A stretch of 64,000 bases of DNA from a candidate division WOR-1 bacterium RIFOXYB2_FULL_46_45. Lineage in GTDB: Bacteria > Margulisbacteria > WOR-1 > XYC2-FULL-46-14. The notes under the pieces were generated by a model that saw only the letters and a list, made by a program, of their open reading frames with translations, ran no database searches and had not been told where the DNA came from. The position numbers and the translations under genes are program-made. This document shows, piece by piece, positions 16,281 to 25,280 of the stretch. The number at the start of each line of letters is the position of its first letter. Position 1 is the first letter of the stretch. The stretch spans positions 474,109 through 538,108 of the forward strand of contig MEUE01000003.1 of NCBI GenBank assembly GCA_001771585.1, read 5' to 3'.

Positions 16281-17645
16281 ATGAGGAAAATTTTGATCTT
16301 TTTGGCCGTAGTAATCGCGCTGGGGTCAGCGGCGGCGGCCGATTGGGAGCTCTCTGCCCCCATAAATTCCTATTCGATAAAAACTTACGAAATCGATAAC
16401 ATCGCCGTTGATGAGATTTATTATACCTGCAGTACCTTCCAAAAAAAACCGGTTCAGATCTTTGGCTATTATTGCCGGCCAAAGAATAAGTCCAACCTTC
16501 CGGCCATCGCCATCATCCACGGCGGAGGAGGATACGCCAAACTGCCGACTACTCTTAATTTTGCCAAACACGGCTACGCGGTCCTGACGATTGATCTTCC
16601 CGGAAAGGGGACTTTGCGTTCGGACAAATCAAGATCGACCGGTCCCGACATGGATGTCCCTACCCTTTTAAGGGTTTCGCCCGACCCAAGCTACAATTAT
16701 CTCTATCACGCGGTGCGGGCGGCTCGAGGAACCATCTCTTTTTTGGAAAGCCGTGCGGAAGTTGATAAAACCAAAATAGGGATGCTGGGGCTGTCGTGGG
16801 GAGGCGTGATTACTCTGATTGTAAACGGAGTCGACAAAAGACTGGCTTCGGCAATTCCGGTCTTTGGATCGGGATATCTGGACCAGGGTTCAACCTGGCA
16901 GGGGAGATTTGACCAGTGGATGTCGGACGCGGACAAAAAAACTTACAACCGGCGCTTTGACGCAAAAAACTATCTGAAAAGCCAGCACGCTCCGGTTCTT
17001 TATATGACCGGTTCAAACGACCATTGCTTCTATATCCCGAATTTTATAAAAAGCTATCGGAATATGCCTCCGGGACAGGCGACTTTAACGATCTACCCGA
17101 ACGGAAAACATACCGTGAACGCCGCAATGCTGAACACCTTTCTGCATTGGTTCAATGTAACGCTTAAGAAGACCGAACCGCCGTTTTCAAAAATTACGAT
17201 TGAAAAAATAAAAAATCAAAAAGGCTTTCTTATGCTCAAACTCTCCCATGACGGCACTCTCTACTATTCAAAATCGGGGGTAGACCGCTGGACGGTAAAA
17301 AAGTGGCTTCCGATCAATTCGTCCGGCGGCTGGGTTAAAATCCCCAAGGAATTGCTCTCTCCCGAAATTATCTTCTTTGCAGGAGTAAGGGACGGGCGGG
17401 GAGTCCTGGTCACTACCCCGATTTACGCCTTGATGCATTTTAAATTAAGCGACGGAAGAACAATCTACGCATTGACCCCGCCGGTTGAGGAGATCGAATA
17501 CCACCGCATCTCACCCCAGACCTGGGAAGAAATTCTCGGGCAAAAATGCGATATCCCGGGAGATTCTTTTTTATTGGCAAATTTGACGCGGGTCGGGGCT
17601 AAAGTCGTAAATAAGAAAAGCTACTATTATATTAAACTGCCTTAA
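16281..17645 (+). CDS. Exported alpha/beta hydrolase (acetylxylan-esterase / PqaA-like)
   Basis: The 454-residue protein has a signal peptide ([20 protein letters not shown], cleavage near 20) and an alpha/beta-hydrolase domain: oxyanion region [10 protein letters not shown] (76-85), nucleophile elbow GLSWGG (S172), Asp in GSNDHCF (D247) and His in GKHTV (H277). The arrangement resembles acetylxylan esterase and PhoPQ-activated PqaA-type hydrolases, which act on esters or peptides outside the cytoplasm. Residues ~295-400 form an extra beta-rich domain ([18 protein letters not shown]) of unknown role. The substrate is unknown. The 3' end overlaps convergent aspS by 14 bases. Confidence 0.82.
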   Translation: MRKILIFLAVVIALGSAAAADWELSAPINSYSIKTYEIDNIAVDEIYYTCSTFQKKPVQIFGYYCRPKNKSNLPAIAIIHGGGGYAKLPTTLNFAKHGYAVLTIDLPGKGTLRSDKSRSTGPDMDVPTLLRVSPDPSYNYLYHAVRAARGTISFLESRAEVDKTKIGMLGLSWGGVITLIVNGVDKRLASAIPVFGSGYLDQGSTWQGRFDQWMSDADKKTYNRRFDAKNYLKSQHAPVLYMTGSNDHCFYIPNFIKSYRNMPPGQATLTIYPNGKHTVNAAMLNTFLHWFNVTLKKTEPPFSKITIEKIKNQKGFLMLKLSHDGTLYYSKSGVDRWTVKKWLPINSSGGWVKIPKELLSPEIIFFAGVRDGRGVLVTTPIYALMHFKLSDGRTIYALTPPVEEIEYHRISPQTWEEILGQKCDIPGDSFLLANLTRVGAKVVNKKSYYYIKLP

Positions 17646-19380
17646 TATGTATCTCTTTTAACTGTTTGGGGTCAACCACGTCCGGAGCGCCGGTTAGGGG
17701 ACAGATCGCGGATTGGGTTTTGGGGAAGGCGATTACATCGCGGATAGAATCCATCCCGGCCAGCATCATGACTAAACGATCAAGGCCAAGGGCAATTCCG
17801 CCGTGCGGAGGAGCTCCGTACTCCAATGCCTCAAGTAAAAATCCAAAACGCCGTTTGGCCTCTTCTTCCGAAAAGCCCAACAGCTTAAATATTTTTCTTT
17901 GAATATCCATCCGATGGATACGGATCGATCCTCCCCCCAGCTCCACCCCGTTTAAGACAAAATCATAGGCCTGCGCCTTTATGGCGCGGGGATCCTTGGC
18001 AAAGCGCTCTTCAATATCATCCCAGCTCCCGTGCGGCGCAGTGAAGGGATGGTGACGGGAGACAAAGCGTTTTTCGGTTTCCGAATATTCAAACAATGGA
18101 AAATCGGTTACCCATAAGAAATGAAATTCGTCTTTCTTGATTAAATTTAACTTGTTGCCCAGCTCAAGCCGCACCGCGGCCAAAACCTGATTGGCAACCT
18201 CAAACTTGTCGGCCGCAAAGAAGAGGACATCGCCGGTTTCGGCCTTTAATGCTTTTAGGATTTCGTCCAGTTCCTCTTTTTTAAGAAATTTAGCGATCGG
18301 CGACTTTACGGAATCCGCTTCAACCACCAGCCACGCCAGCCCTTTGGCTCCGAATGATTTTGCCAGCACCTCCAGCTTGTCCAAATCGGTGCGGGAAAAC
18401 GTTGAAGCCCCTTTGGCATTGATTGCTTTAACAATTCCGCCGCTTTCGACGACGGAACGGAAGACCTTGAATTCGACATTTTTAACTAAATCCGAGATGT
18501 CGACTAATTCCAGCCCAAAGCGGGTATCCGGCTTATCGCAGCCGTAGCGGAGCATCGCCTCTTCCCAGCTAAAACGCTTGATTGGCAAAGAAATTTTATC
18601 TACCGTCTGCTTCATCAACCCTTCGATCATATTGATGATGTCGTTTTCTTCCACAAAAGACATTTCGATATCAAGCTGGGTGAATTCGAGCTGGCGGTCG
18701 GCCCGCAAATCTTCGTCGCGGAAACAGCGGGCAACCTGGTAATATTTCTCCATCCCGGCAACCATCAATAATTGTTTGAATAATTGCGGCGATTGCGGCA
18801 GGGCGTAGAATTTCCCCGGGTTCAAACGGGCCGGGACCAAAAAGTCCCTCGCCCCTTCGGGGGTCGATTTGGTTAAGAAAGGCGTTTCAATCTCCAAAAA
18901 ACCTTCCTTATCCAAATAATTGGACATCGCTTTGATGATTTTATGGCGAAAGATCAGATTTTCGCGCATCTTGTCTTTGCGCAAGTCGATATAACGATAC
19001 TTTAAACGAAGCATTTCATCCGGCTCGGCCGTTGAATCGGCAATTTCAAAGGGCGGGGTCTTGGAAGTGTTTAAAATCTCCAGGTTTTCGGCGACAACTT
19101 CTATTTCACCGGTCGGAATTTTTTTGTTGACCGCTTCAGCAGCTCTTTCGGTAACTTTTCCGGAAATAAATACGACATATTCGGGGCGGAGGCTCTCCGC
19201 GATCTTATGCAATTCCTTGTTGTCGACATTAAAGACGACCTGGACCAGCCCCGACCGGTCGCGCAGGTCGATAAAGATCAGGCCGCCGTGGTCGCGGCGG
19301 CGGTGGATCCAGCCGGCCAAGACGACAGTCTGCCCGATATGAGATTTGTGAAGTTCTCCGTTGTTATGGGTGCGGCGCAT
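17632..19380 (-). CDS. aspS: Aspartyl-tRNA synthetase AspS
   Basis: The 582-residue enzyme has the bacterial AspRS layout: an N-terminal OB anticodon-binding fold ([24 protein letters not shown]), class II motif 2 ([23 protein letters not shown]), a GAD insertion domain (~285-405) and motif 3 [15 protein letters not shown]. It charges tRNA-Asp, and possibly tRNA-Asn if the organism uses the amidation route. It has its own extended -10 six bases before the ATG. In many bacteria aspS follows hisS directly; here dus and two unknown genes intervene. Confidence 0.97.
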   Translation of the reverse strand: MRRTHNNGELHKSHIGQTVVLAGWIHRRRDHGGLIFIDLRDRSGLVQVVFNVDNKELHKIAESLRPEYVVFISGKVTERAAEAVNKKIPTGEIEVVAENLEILNTSKTPPFEIADSTAEPDEMLRLKYRYIDLRKDKMRENLIFRHKIIKAMSNYLDKEGFLEIETPFLTKSTPEGARDFLVPARLNPGKFYALPQSPQLFKQLLMVAGMEKYYQVARCFRDEDLRADRQLEFTQLDIEMSFVEENDIINMIEGLMKQTVDKISLPIKRFSWEEAMLRYGCDKPDTRFGLELVDISDLVKNVEFKVFRSVVESGGIVKAINAKGASTFSRTDLDKLEVLAKSFGAKGLAWLVVEADSVKSPIAKFLKKEELDEILKALKAETGDVLFFAADKFEVANQVLAAVRLELGNKLNLIKKDEFHFLWVTDFPLFEYSETEKRFVSRHHPFTAPHGSWDDIEERFAKDPRAIKAQAYDFVLNGVELGGGSIRIHRMDIQRKIFKLLGFSEEEAKRRFGFLLEALEYGAPPHGGIALGLDRLVMMLAGMDSIRDVIAFPKTQSAICPLTGAPDVVDPKQLKEIHIKAV

Positions 19381-19386
19381 AGGTTA

Positions 19387-19395
19387 ATTATAGCA
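19387..19395 (-). promoter_or_regulatory. aspS extended -10, leaderless type
   Basis: On the minus strand TGC-TATAAT is followed by six bases and then the aspS ATG at 19380. No Shine-Dalgarno sequence or clear -35 is present. Confidence 0.65.
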
Positions 19396-19405
19396 GATAA
19401 AGAAA

Positions 19406-20275
19406 TTAAGCTCCATTAAGATGGTAAGCAAAACCCATTCTAACCCCTAAACTTGGAAGATCATAAATTTGGCCGTGAGGGCGGACAAATAAAGGTGCGG
19501 CCCCGTTACTTAAATGCATCCCTAAAACCGTATCCCAAAGTCGGCTCTCACCATCATTGTCTTTTAAGCTGTAATAATTATCCCAGAATAGTAAATACTG
19601 TTCTCCGTTTGATATCCCCTGCTGATCAATGTTATAAAAAACATCCCCCTTCCAAACTCCCAACAAACGACTGCCAGGACAGGGTTTTAGACTACACTTC
19701 CCAACTTTATTTAAAAGATAATCTCCCGCTCTAAACGGCCGGGTAAAAGCGATAACATCTCCGACTTTGTCGGTTTTTTTGGCTTCCTCCGCAACCGCCA
19801 TGACCATAAGTTGCGATAAGCTCTTCCGTTGACCATGAAAATCCCCCCTATATCCCTGCCCGCTAACCGATTCTTCAACCACCACCCAGGGACAAACCCA
19901 AACATTCGCTTCAGACGGGCGGGTTGTTACAAAACTTTCGTCTCCGGTCAATTCCTGATGGGTAGAAGGAAATTCTCTTACAATATCGCAAAGAACAAGT
20001 TTTACAATATTGATCATCGCCACCGGATTGCCAAAATCATTACCAAGAAACCCCAGTAAAACGCTCATTGGATCATAACCTAATCTTGAATCAACGTCTT
20101 TTTCGGTGGTTTTCATTCGCGGATCTTCTCGTTTGATAGGACTGTTATATAAACCGGCAATGCTTTGATGTGAAATTGCGGAAAGATGACCGGCGGCAAA
20201 AACAGAAAAGGTGGTCGGAGAGACTCCCGCTTTTTTACTTGCAACATTAATAGATAAAAGAGGTTTAGCTCTCAT
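19406..20275 (-). CDS. Uncharacterised protein, possibly GNAT-fold
   Basis: The 289-residue protein has no signal peptide. Parts recall GNAT-fold acyltransferases: VWVCPWVVVEESVSGQGYRG in the position of the acceptor/CoA strand, VIAFTRPFRAGDYL, and a C-terminal LGMHLSNGAAPLFVRP ... DLPSLGVRMGFAY, similar to the H-x3-GA / LG pattern of GNAT-like domains in polyketide enzymes. This is a weak, by-eye resemblance and no catalytic residue can be named. It starts six bases after the preceding gene, so the two probably share an mRNA. Both sit between dus and aspS, where many genomes have nothing. Confidence 0.6.
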   Translation of the reverse strand: MRAKPLLSINVASKKAGVSPTTFSVFAAGHLSAISHQSIAGLYNSPIKREDPRMKTTEKDVDSRLGYDPMSVLLGFLGNDFGNPVAMINIVKLVLCDIVREFPSTHQELTGDESFVTTRPSEANVWVCPWVVVEESVSGQGYRGDFHGQRKSLSQLMVMAVAEEAKKTDKVGDVIAFTRPFRAGDYLLNKVGKCSLKPCPGSRLLGVWKGDVFYNIDQQGISNGEQYLLFWDNYYSLKDNDGESRLWDTVLGMHLSNGAAPLFVRPHGQIYDLPSLGVRMGFAYHLNGA

Positions 20276-20280
20276 TTGTT

Positions 20281-20802
20281 CTATTTTACTACAAACCCTT
20301 CCAATTGCCGGCAGGTCAATTGGGCCGCTTTACAATTGTCCACCAAAATATCGGCTTCTTGAAGTTGCCTTGCTACTCTTTTTGCCATTTCAGCCATGAT
20401 CTCCTTTTTGGGCTTTTCATTGTTGTCGGATATTGAAAGCAGGTCCCCTTCCCTCTCCAAAAAACCCAAAAAATTATCGGCGCTTTCAACCGCCGCCCGC
20501 GCCGCTTTACAATGAGATTCCGCCATCTTGTTGCAATCACCCAAAACCTCTTTTTCCAAAATCTTGGGTCTCAGGTTCTCCCGGTCGTCCAAACGGCATT
20601 CTTCCGATTTTCCCTTCCCCTGGCATACCCTCACCTTGGTCATCCCCGTTGCCAGGTAGACATCGTAATAAACCCGTTTATTCCCTTCCCGTGTTTTTAT
20701 TGAGACCGCCTTCGGAGCTTTAGGGGAATATCTTGCCGTATACCCCTGAAATTCACGGCTGTTTAGCGGAGCAAGCGATTGCAAAAAATAGTTGTCCGAC
20801 AT
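20281..20802 (-). CDS. Uncharacterised 173-aa cysteine-containing protein
   Basis: A soluble protein without signal peptide. The first ~65 residues are beta-rich and basic (KRVYYDVYLATGMTKVRVCQGKG), the rest is helical with acidic and Ala-rich stretches. It has six cysteines (VCQG, EECR, GDCN, SHCKA, DNCKA, LTCRQ), several in a C-K-A context, but no recognisable metal-binding spacing. A TATATA box lies six bases before the ATG. I do not recognise a family. It immediately precedes the possible GNAT-fold gene and may function with it. Confidence 0.6.
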   Translation of the reverse strand: MSDNYFLQSLAPLNSREFQGYTARYSPKAPKAVSIKTREGNKRVYYDVYLATGMTKVRVCQGKGKSEECRLDDRENLRPKILEKEVLGDCNKMAESHCKAARAAVESADNFLGFLEREGDLLSISDNNEKPKKEIMAEMAKRVARQLQEADILVDNCKAAQLTCRQLEGFVVK

Positions 20803-20836
20803 CTTAATTATATATCCGCCAATGAATCAAGAAATT

Positions 20837-21808
20837 TCAGATAATTTTGGCCAACGCGAGAAGTTCGGGGATCGTCCTGCAATTGGTAATTTGCCTTCTT
20901 AGTTCGTGGGTGTTCCTGAATTCCTTCAAATACCACATGGCGGTCTTTTTCATCTGTCCCAGCTTCCCGGTCGGCCGGGTCTTTTTATATTTTTCAAGGT
21001 AAGCAAGATGGCGGCGCATAACATTTTTCTTTTCTTCCGGATCCGGCGTTTCCCCGCTGAAAAACCACGGGTTCCCCAGCGCCCCCCTCGCCACCAAGAC
21101 CCCGTCGCAGCCGGTTTCATTAAGCATCTTATGCATCAGCTCCCGATTTAGAATATCTCCCGAACCAAAGAGCGGAATTTTAACCGCCGCTTTGGCCTTT
21201 TTAATCGCTTCGTAATTGACTGTGCCGGAATACCCCTGTTTCATGGTGCGGCCATGGACAAACAAAGCGGAAGCCCCCGCCTTTTCGCAATTTTTAACGT
21301 TAGCGATAAATTCCTTTTCGTCGTAGCGGTCAAAACCGATCCGCAATTTGACGGTGATTGGAAGAGAAAGGTTTGATGAAAGCTTTTCGATGATTTTAAA
21401 TAAATTAGTCGGGTTTTTGGCAAAGTAGGCACCGCATTTTTTCTTCAAGATCTTCTTGGCCGGGCAGGCGGCGTTGATATCCAAAAAAACCGGCTCAACC
21501 ATGGTCAAGAGGAGCTTGGCCGCTTCCAGCATCTGATCTGGATTTGATCCTAAAAGCTGTGCGGCGATCGGCTTATCGTCGGGGTGGGTCTTTAAGATGT
21601 CACGTTTTGGGTCTTGTTGGTGAAGAAGGGCGTTGGCATCGACCATCTCGTAAAAGCAGAATTTTGCTCCGTGCTCCCGCGCGATCAGGCGGAAAGAGAG
21701 GTCGGAACAGCCCGAGAGGGGAGCTAAGAAAGTATTACCGAATTCTTGCCAAAACTTCTTCAAAGGTAATTTCTTCCTGCGAGTTTGCCTGCATATCACG
21801 CAGTACAA
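20837..21808 (-). CDS. tRNA-dihydrouridine synthase (Dus family)
   Basis: The protein (323 residues from the first ATG) has the Dus flavoenzyme motifs: APLSGCSDLSFRLIAREHGA, the active-site region DINAACPAKKILKKKCGA with the catalytic cysteine near C129, ITVKLRIGFD, LFVHGRTMKQGYSG, and FGSGDI...GCDGVLVARGALGNPWFF for FMN binding. It reduces uridines in the D loop of tRNA. The first ATG overlaps hisS by 74 bases and adds an atypical Cys/Arg-rich leader; a TTG at 21763 would start just before FWQEFGNTFLAPL and is more likely. DusB is the usual name for this group, but the subtype is not certain. Confidence 0.9.
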   Translation of the reverse strand: MYCVICRQTRRKKLPLKKFWQEFGNTFLAPLSGCSDLSFRLIAREHGAKFCFYEMVDANALLHQQDPKRDILKTHPDDKPIAAQLLGSNPDQMLEAAKLLLTMVEPVFLDINAACPAKKILKKKCGAYFAKNPTNLFKIIEKLSSNLSLPITVKLRIGFDRYDEKEFIANVKNCEKAGASALFVHGRTMKQGYSGTVNYEAIKKAKAAVKIPLFGSGDILNRELMHKMLNETGCDGVLVARGALGNPWFFSGETPDPEEKKNVMRRHLAYLEKYKKTRPTGKLGQMKKTAMWYLKEFRNTHELRRQITNCRTIPELLALAKII

Positions 21809-22994
21809 CTATATTCTTTTTCAACTCATCATCGCCAAGGATCAAAACATATTTTGCCCCAATGGCATTGGCAATCTTTAATTGGGCTTTGAGCTTTTTA
21901 TCCTGATAATCCATATCGGCCGAAATCCCCGCTTCACGAGCTTTTTGTAGATATTCGACTGCTTTTGATTTCGCTTCTTCCCCCAGCGGAGCGATATATA
22001 ATTGTACATTAGCTTTTAGTTTTGCGTTTTGATCTTTGAGCTTCATAATCTCCACCAATCTCTCCATCCCAATCGCAAACCCAACCGCTGGAACGGAAGA
22101 TCCGCCAAAATCTTCCACCAAATTATCGTACCGCCCTCCCCCACAGACCGCGTTCTGGGCGCCGAGCGAACTTGAAATCACCTCATAAGTCGTTTTGGTG
22201 TAATAATCCAAGCCGCGGACCAATCTTTTGTTTATTTTGTAATTAACAGATAGAGAATCCAGGATAGATTTTAATTTTTCAAAGTGATCTTTGCAATCGG
22301 CACAGAGATAATCACTATCACCTATTTTCTGAAGTATTTCATTAGTAATGTTCTGACATGTGGGTTTTTTGCAATCTAAAATTCTCAATGGATTTTTTTT
22401 GTACCTTATATGGCAATCTTCGCACATCTGCACAATAAACCCTTTAAGATAGGCTCTTAAGCGAGAATCAAACCTAGGACGACATTCTTTACAGCCAACC
22501 GAATTAAGGTCTACTTCTAAATCAGTTAGTCCTAAATCTTTAAAGATAGAAACCGCCAAAAGAATTGTTTCGGCATCCAATGCCGGATCGGCTGATCCAA
22601 AGGCCTCAATCCCAACTTGATGGAATTGGCGGTAACGTCCCGCTTGAGGGCGCTCATAACGGAACATCGGCCCAAAATAATACAATTTTGTAATTTTATC
22701 TTTGGAGATTAGATTGTGTTCAAGGCAGGCACGGACAATCGGGGCGGTCCCTTCCGGCCGCAAGACCACGTTGCGGTTCCCTTTGTCGGTAAAAGAATAC
22801 ATCTCCTTGGAGACGATATCGGTCGATTGGCCGACCGCGCGGGCAAAAAGCTCGGTCATCTCCATAATCGGAGTCCTTATTTCCTGATAGTTGAATTGTT
22901 GGAATTTTTTGGAGCAGGCCGCTTCTATTTTCTGCCAGAGCGGCGCCTCTTCCGGCAAAATATCCTTCATTCCGCGCAGGGATTGGTATTTCAT
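21735..22994 (-). CDS. hisS: Histidyl-tRNA synthetase HisS
   Basis: The 419-residue class II synthetase has LRGMKDILPEEAPLWQKIE, motif 2 (LYYFGPMFRYERPQAGRYRQFHQVGIEAFG), the histidine-specific RGLDYYTKTTYEV and CGGGRYDNLVEDFGGSSVPAVGFAIGMERL, then the C-terminal anticodon-binding domain. Residues ~165-225 hold a cysteine-rich insert (CKECRPRF, CEDCHIRYKKNPLRILDCKKPTC, CADC) also found in many bacterial HisRS proteins. A TGC-TATAAT box lies six bases before the ATG. This start region is duplicated 0.9 kb away (23872-23915), flanking the inserted gene next door. Confidence 0.96.
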   Translation of the reverse strand: MKYQSLRGMKDILPEEAPLWQKIEAACSKKFQQFNYQEIRTPIMEMTELFARAVGQSTDIVSKEMYSFTDKGNRNVVLRPEGTAPIVRACLEHNLISKDKITKLYYFGPMFRYERPQAGRYRQFHQVGIEAFGSADPALDAETILLAVSIFKDLGLTDLEVDLNSVGCKECRPRFDSRLRAYLKGFIVQMCEDCHIRYKKNPLRILDCKKPTCQNITNEILQKIGDSDYLCADCKDHFEKLKSILDSLSVNYKINKRLVRGLDYYTKTTYEVISSSLGAQNAVCGGGRYDNLVEDFGGSSVPAVGFAIGMERLVEIMKLKDQNAKLKANVQLYIAPLGEEAKSKAVEYLQKAREAGISADMDYQDKKLKAQLKIANAIGAKYVLILGDDELKKNIVVLRDMQANSQEEITFEEVLARIR

Positions 22995-23011
22995 GCTGAA
23001 ATTATAGCATA
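22968..23011. repeat. 44-bp direct repeat, copy 1 (hisS start and promoter)
   Basis: The sequence from CATTCCGCGCAGGG to ATTATAGCATA is repeated in the same orientation at 23872-23915 with one mismatch (GATTGG here, GACTGG there). It contains the first hisS codons, the ATG and the TGC-TATAAT promoter box. The two copies bracket the JAMM-like gene. Confidence 0.93.
23001..23009 (-). promoter_or_regulatory. hisS extended -10, leaderless type
   Basis: On the minus strand TGC-TATAAT is followed by six bases and the hisS ATG at 22994. The same string, in copy 2 of the repeat, encodes the last residues of RadA (YAIISA). Confidence 0.65.
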
Positions 23012-23051
23012 GAAGTGAAATTATTAACTATTTCTTACGATAATAAAGCAT

Positions 23052-23852
23052 ATGACAATATGCGGGCTAATTCCAAAAACACAAAGGATAACCCTAAAAC
23101 AATTCGATGCAGTACTAATGCATACCCAAAGATGCAGCCGCGACAATCAAGAGTTTTTTGGTAAATACAAACAAAAAACAACCGGGGAATTCATATTACA
23201 CATAAGAAGGGGATGGCAAAATGCCGCGCCAAACAATAACCAAAGAAGGGTTTTTCATACACACCGGTTCTTCGACAGCAAGGCAACAGAAATGGATGTT
23301 TTTTCTTTTCTCACTGTAAAAACAAACCGGGAAATGCTTATAAGCTGCCCGGACTCCAGCCATGTATATACAAAAAAATACTTCGGCAGAAACCTGCCCG
23401 TCGCGAATTTTCTTGCCAGGATCAGGAAAATGTTCCTTGAAAAAGAAAAAGGCGTCTTATATGAAGAGGATGGAACCTATGATCCGCGTTTTGAGGATAT
23501 GCCGGAAAACCACCGGCTCTACACCTACGAAGCAGACTCAATACATTTTGCGCTGCAAATATTTGCTCAAATTCTCCATGTTAGTCCGACCAATCTTGGA
23601 GAATTTTTAGAAAAATGCGGGGTAGAAACAAAAAAATACAACTCAAAAGGGCAGAACATCATAACCTGCCCTCCTAAACCCCAAACAGAGTTAATAAAGA
23701 GAGAATTCGGATTATTTTCAACTTCTTCCGAAACATGGTACGAAACCATGAGAACAAAATGGAGGCCTTATTGCGGAATTTATGGCGGCGGGATTAGTCC
23801 TCAGTTAGCGGCCCGCTTCGCTTCAAGCAACTCAGTCAGACAGCCTTTCTAA
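23052..23852 (+). CDS. JAMM/Mov34-like metalloprotease-fold protein on an inserted segment
   Basis: The 266-residue protein is not annotated from any memory of a family, but VFHTHRFFDSKATEMD fits the JAMM motif H-x-H-x7-[S/T]-x2-D (H69, H71, T79, D82) with E46 (TTGEFIL) as the expected upstream acidic residue; Thr replaces the usual Ser. Strands after it (REMLISCPDSSHVYTKKYF) also fit a JAB domain. JAMM proteins are zinc isopeptidases or peptidases. The C-terminal half (~130-266) is unrecognised. It stands alone on the plus strand between minus-strand radA and hisS, bracketed by a 44-bp direct repeat, a sign of insertion. The last ~20 residues look like read-through of the insert edge. Confidence 0.65.
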   Translation: MTICGLIPKTQRITLKQFDAVLMHTQRCSRDNQEFFGKYKQKTTGEFILHIRRGWQNAAPNNNQRRVFHTHRFFDSKATEMDVFSFLTVKTNREMLISCPDSSHVYTKKYFGRNLPVANFLARIRKMFLEKEKGVLYEEDGTYDPRFEDMPENHRLYTYEADSIHFALQIFAQILHVSPTNLGEFLEKCGVETKKYNSKGQNIITCPPKPQTELIKREFGLFSTSSETWYETMRTKWRPYCGIYGGGISPQLAARFASSNSVRQPF

Positions 23853-23871
23853 GGCTTCTCTAATAATCGTG

Positions 23872-23915
23872 CATTCCGCGCAGGGACTGGTATTTCATGC
23901 TGAAATTATAGCATA
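23872..23915. repeat. 44-bp direct repeat, copy 2 (radA 3' end)
   Basis: Second copy of the 22968-23011 sequence, 43/44 identical. It holds the last codons and TGA of radA plus a remnant of the first hisS codons beyond that stop. Joining the two copies restores radA and hisS with a 4-base ATGA overlap, the likely ancestral state. Confidence 0.93.
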
Positions 23916-25280
23916 AAGGGCATCTTTAATATTCGAAACGGTATCTATTCTTATATTTGAACTCTTAACCTGCACGGCGTTCCCTTTGGGGATAATAATT
24001 TTCTTAAAGCCAAGCTTTTCGGCCTCCTGAACGCGGGCTTCAATTTGCGAAACCGCCCGGACTTCGGAAGTCAAGCCGACTTCGCCGACAAACAGAGTGT
24101 CGGGAGGGACAATTTTCTTTTTGTAAGACGAGGCGATCGCCACCGCCACCGCCAAATCGGCCGCCGGCTCATCAATTGAAACCCCGCCGGCGACATTGAC
24201 ATAAATATCTTCGGAACTTAATTTCATGTTTAAGCGGTTTTCCAAAATCGCCGCGACCATTGAAACACGATTGTAATCAAGTCCGACGGTGGTGCGGCGG
24301 GGAACCGCCATTTTGGTAAAAGATACTAATGCTTGAATTTCTAAAAGCAATGGGCGGCTCCCTTCTATAACGGCAGTAACAACCGAACCGGGCTGACCGA
24401 CCGGCCGCTCCGATAAAAAGACTTCTGACGGATTCAAAACCGGAACCAGACCTTCTTTCTTCATTTCAAAGATCCCGACTTCATGGACCGAACCGAAACG
24501 GTTTTTTACCCCGCGCAAGATTCGAAACTGCCGGTGCCGCTCCCCTTCAAAATATAAAACCGTATCAACCATGTGCTCAAGAATCCTGGGACCGGCCAAA
24601 TTCCCCTCTTTTGTAACATGGCCGACAACAAAAGTCGCGATATGTAAACTCTTCGCCAGCTGGACCAGATACGCCCCGCTCTCCCGAACCTGCGAAACCG
24701 ATCCGGCGGCGGAAGTTAAATCTTCACGATAGATCGTTTGGATTGAATCAATAATTGTAATGGTCGGTTTTAAATCAACCATTGCTTCTTCAATCGCGGC
24801 AATATTGGTTTCAGGAAAAAACTTGATATTGGGCGAGAGCGCCTTTAATCTTTCGGCTCTCATCCTGACCTGTTTTGCCGATTCTTCGCCGGAGACATAG
24901 AGGACCGGAGCTTTAATTAAATTTGCCAGCTGGAGCATCAGTGTCGATTTTCCGATCCCCGGATCTCCGCCGACCAGAACGACCGATCCCGGAACAATCC
25001 CTCCTCCCAACACCCGATCCAACTCGTCCAATCCGGTCTTTATCCGATCCTCCGCATCAAATTTAATATCCTTAATGTTTATCGGCTTATTTTGAACATT
25101 TGAATTTAGAGTTTTAGATTTGTTTAGAGTTTCGGATTTCGTGCTTCGGATTTGCTCTTCAGAGAGCGTGTTCCATTCCCCGCAAGACCCGCATTGCCCC
25201 GCCCACTTAGGAAAATCTTGTCCGCAGGATCCGCAGACAAAAACAGTTTCACTCTTCACTTTCGGCAGCCCTGGCATCAA
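23895..25280 (-). CDS. radA: DNA repair protein RadA
   Basis: The 461-residue protein has the RadA layout: an N-terminal zinc finger (CGSCGQDFPKWAGQCGSC), a RecA-like ATPase with Walker A GGDPGIGKST and the family KNRFG motif, and a C-terminal Lon-protease-like domain (RTTVGLDYNRVSMVAAILENRL...GGVSIDEPAADLAVAVAIASS). RadA is a helicase-like enzyme in recombination and branch migration. A ~25-residue variable linker (EEQIRSTKSETLNKSKTLNS) follows the finger. The start overlaps clpC by 32 bases, the usual clpC-radA order. The last codons lie in copy 2 of the 44-bp repeat. Confidence 0.96.
   Translation of the reverse strand: MMPGLPKVKSETVFVCGSCGQDFPKWAGQCGSCGEWNTLSEEQIRSTKSETLNKSKTLNSNVQNKPINIKDIKFDAEDRIKTGLDELDRVLGGGIVPGSVVLVGGDPGIGKSTLMLQLANLIKAPVLYVSGEESAKQVRMRAERLKALSPNIKFFPETNIAAIEEAMVDLKPTITIIDSIQTIYREDLTSAAGSVSQVRESGAYLVQLAKSLHIATFVVGHVTKEGNLAGPRILEHMVDTVLYFEGERHRQFRILRGVKNRFGSVHEVGIFEMKKEGLVPVLNPSEVFLSERPVGQPGSVVTAVIEGSRPLLLEIQALVSFTKMAVPRRTTVGLDYNRVSMVAAILENRLNMKLSSEDIYVNVAGGVSIDEPAADLAVAVAIASSYKKKIVPPDTLFVGEVGLTSEVRAVSQIEARVQEAEKLGFKKIIIPKGNAVQVKSSNIRIDTVSNIKDALYAIISA

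Noticed and set aside
20301..20323. Inverted repeat CCAATTG...CAATTGG at the end of the 173-aa gene
   Set aside because: A 7-bp stem with a 9-base loop inside codons for QLTCRQLEG; too short and isolated to call a repeat element.
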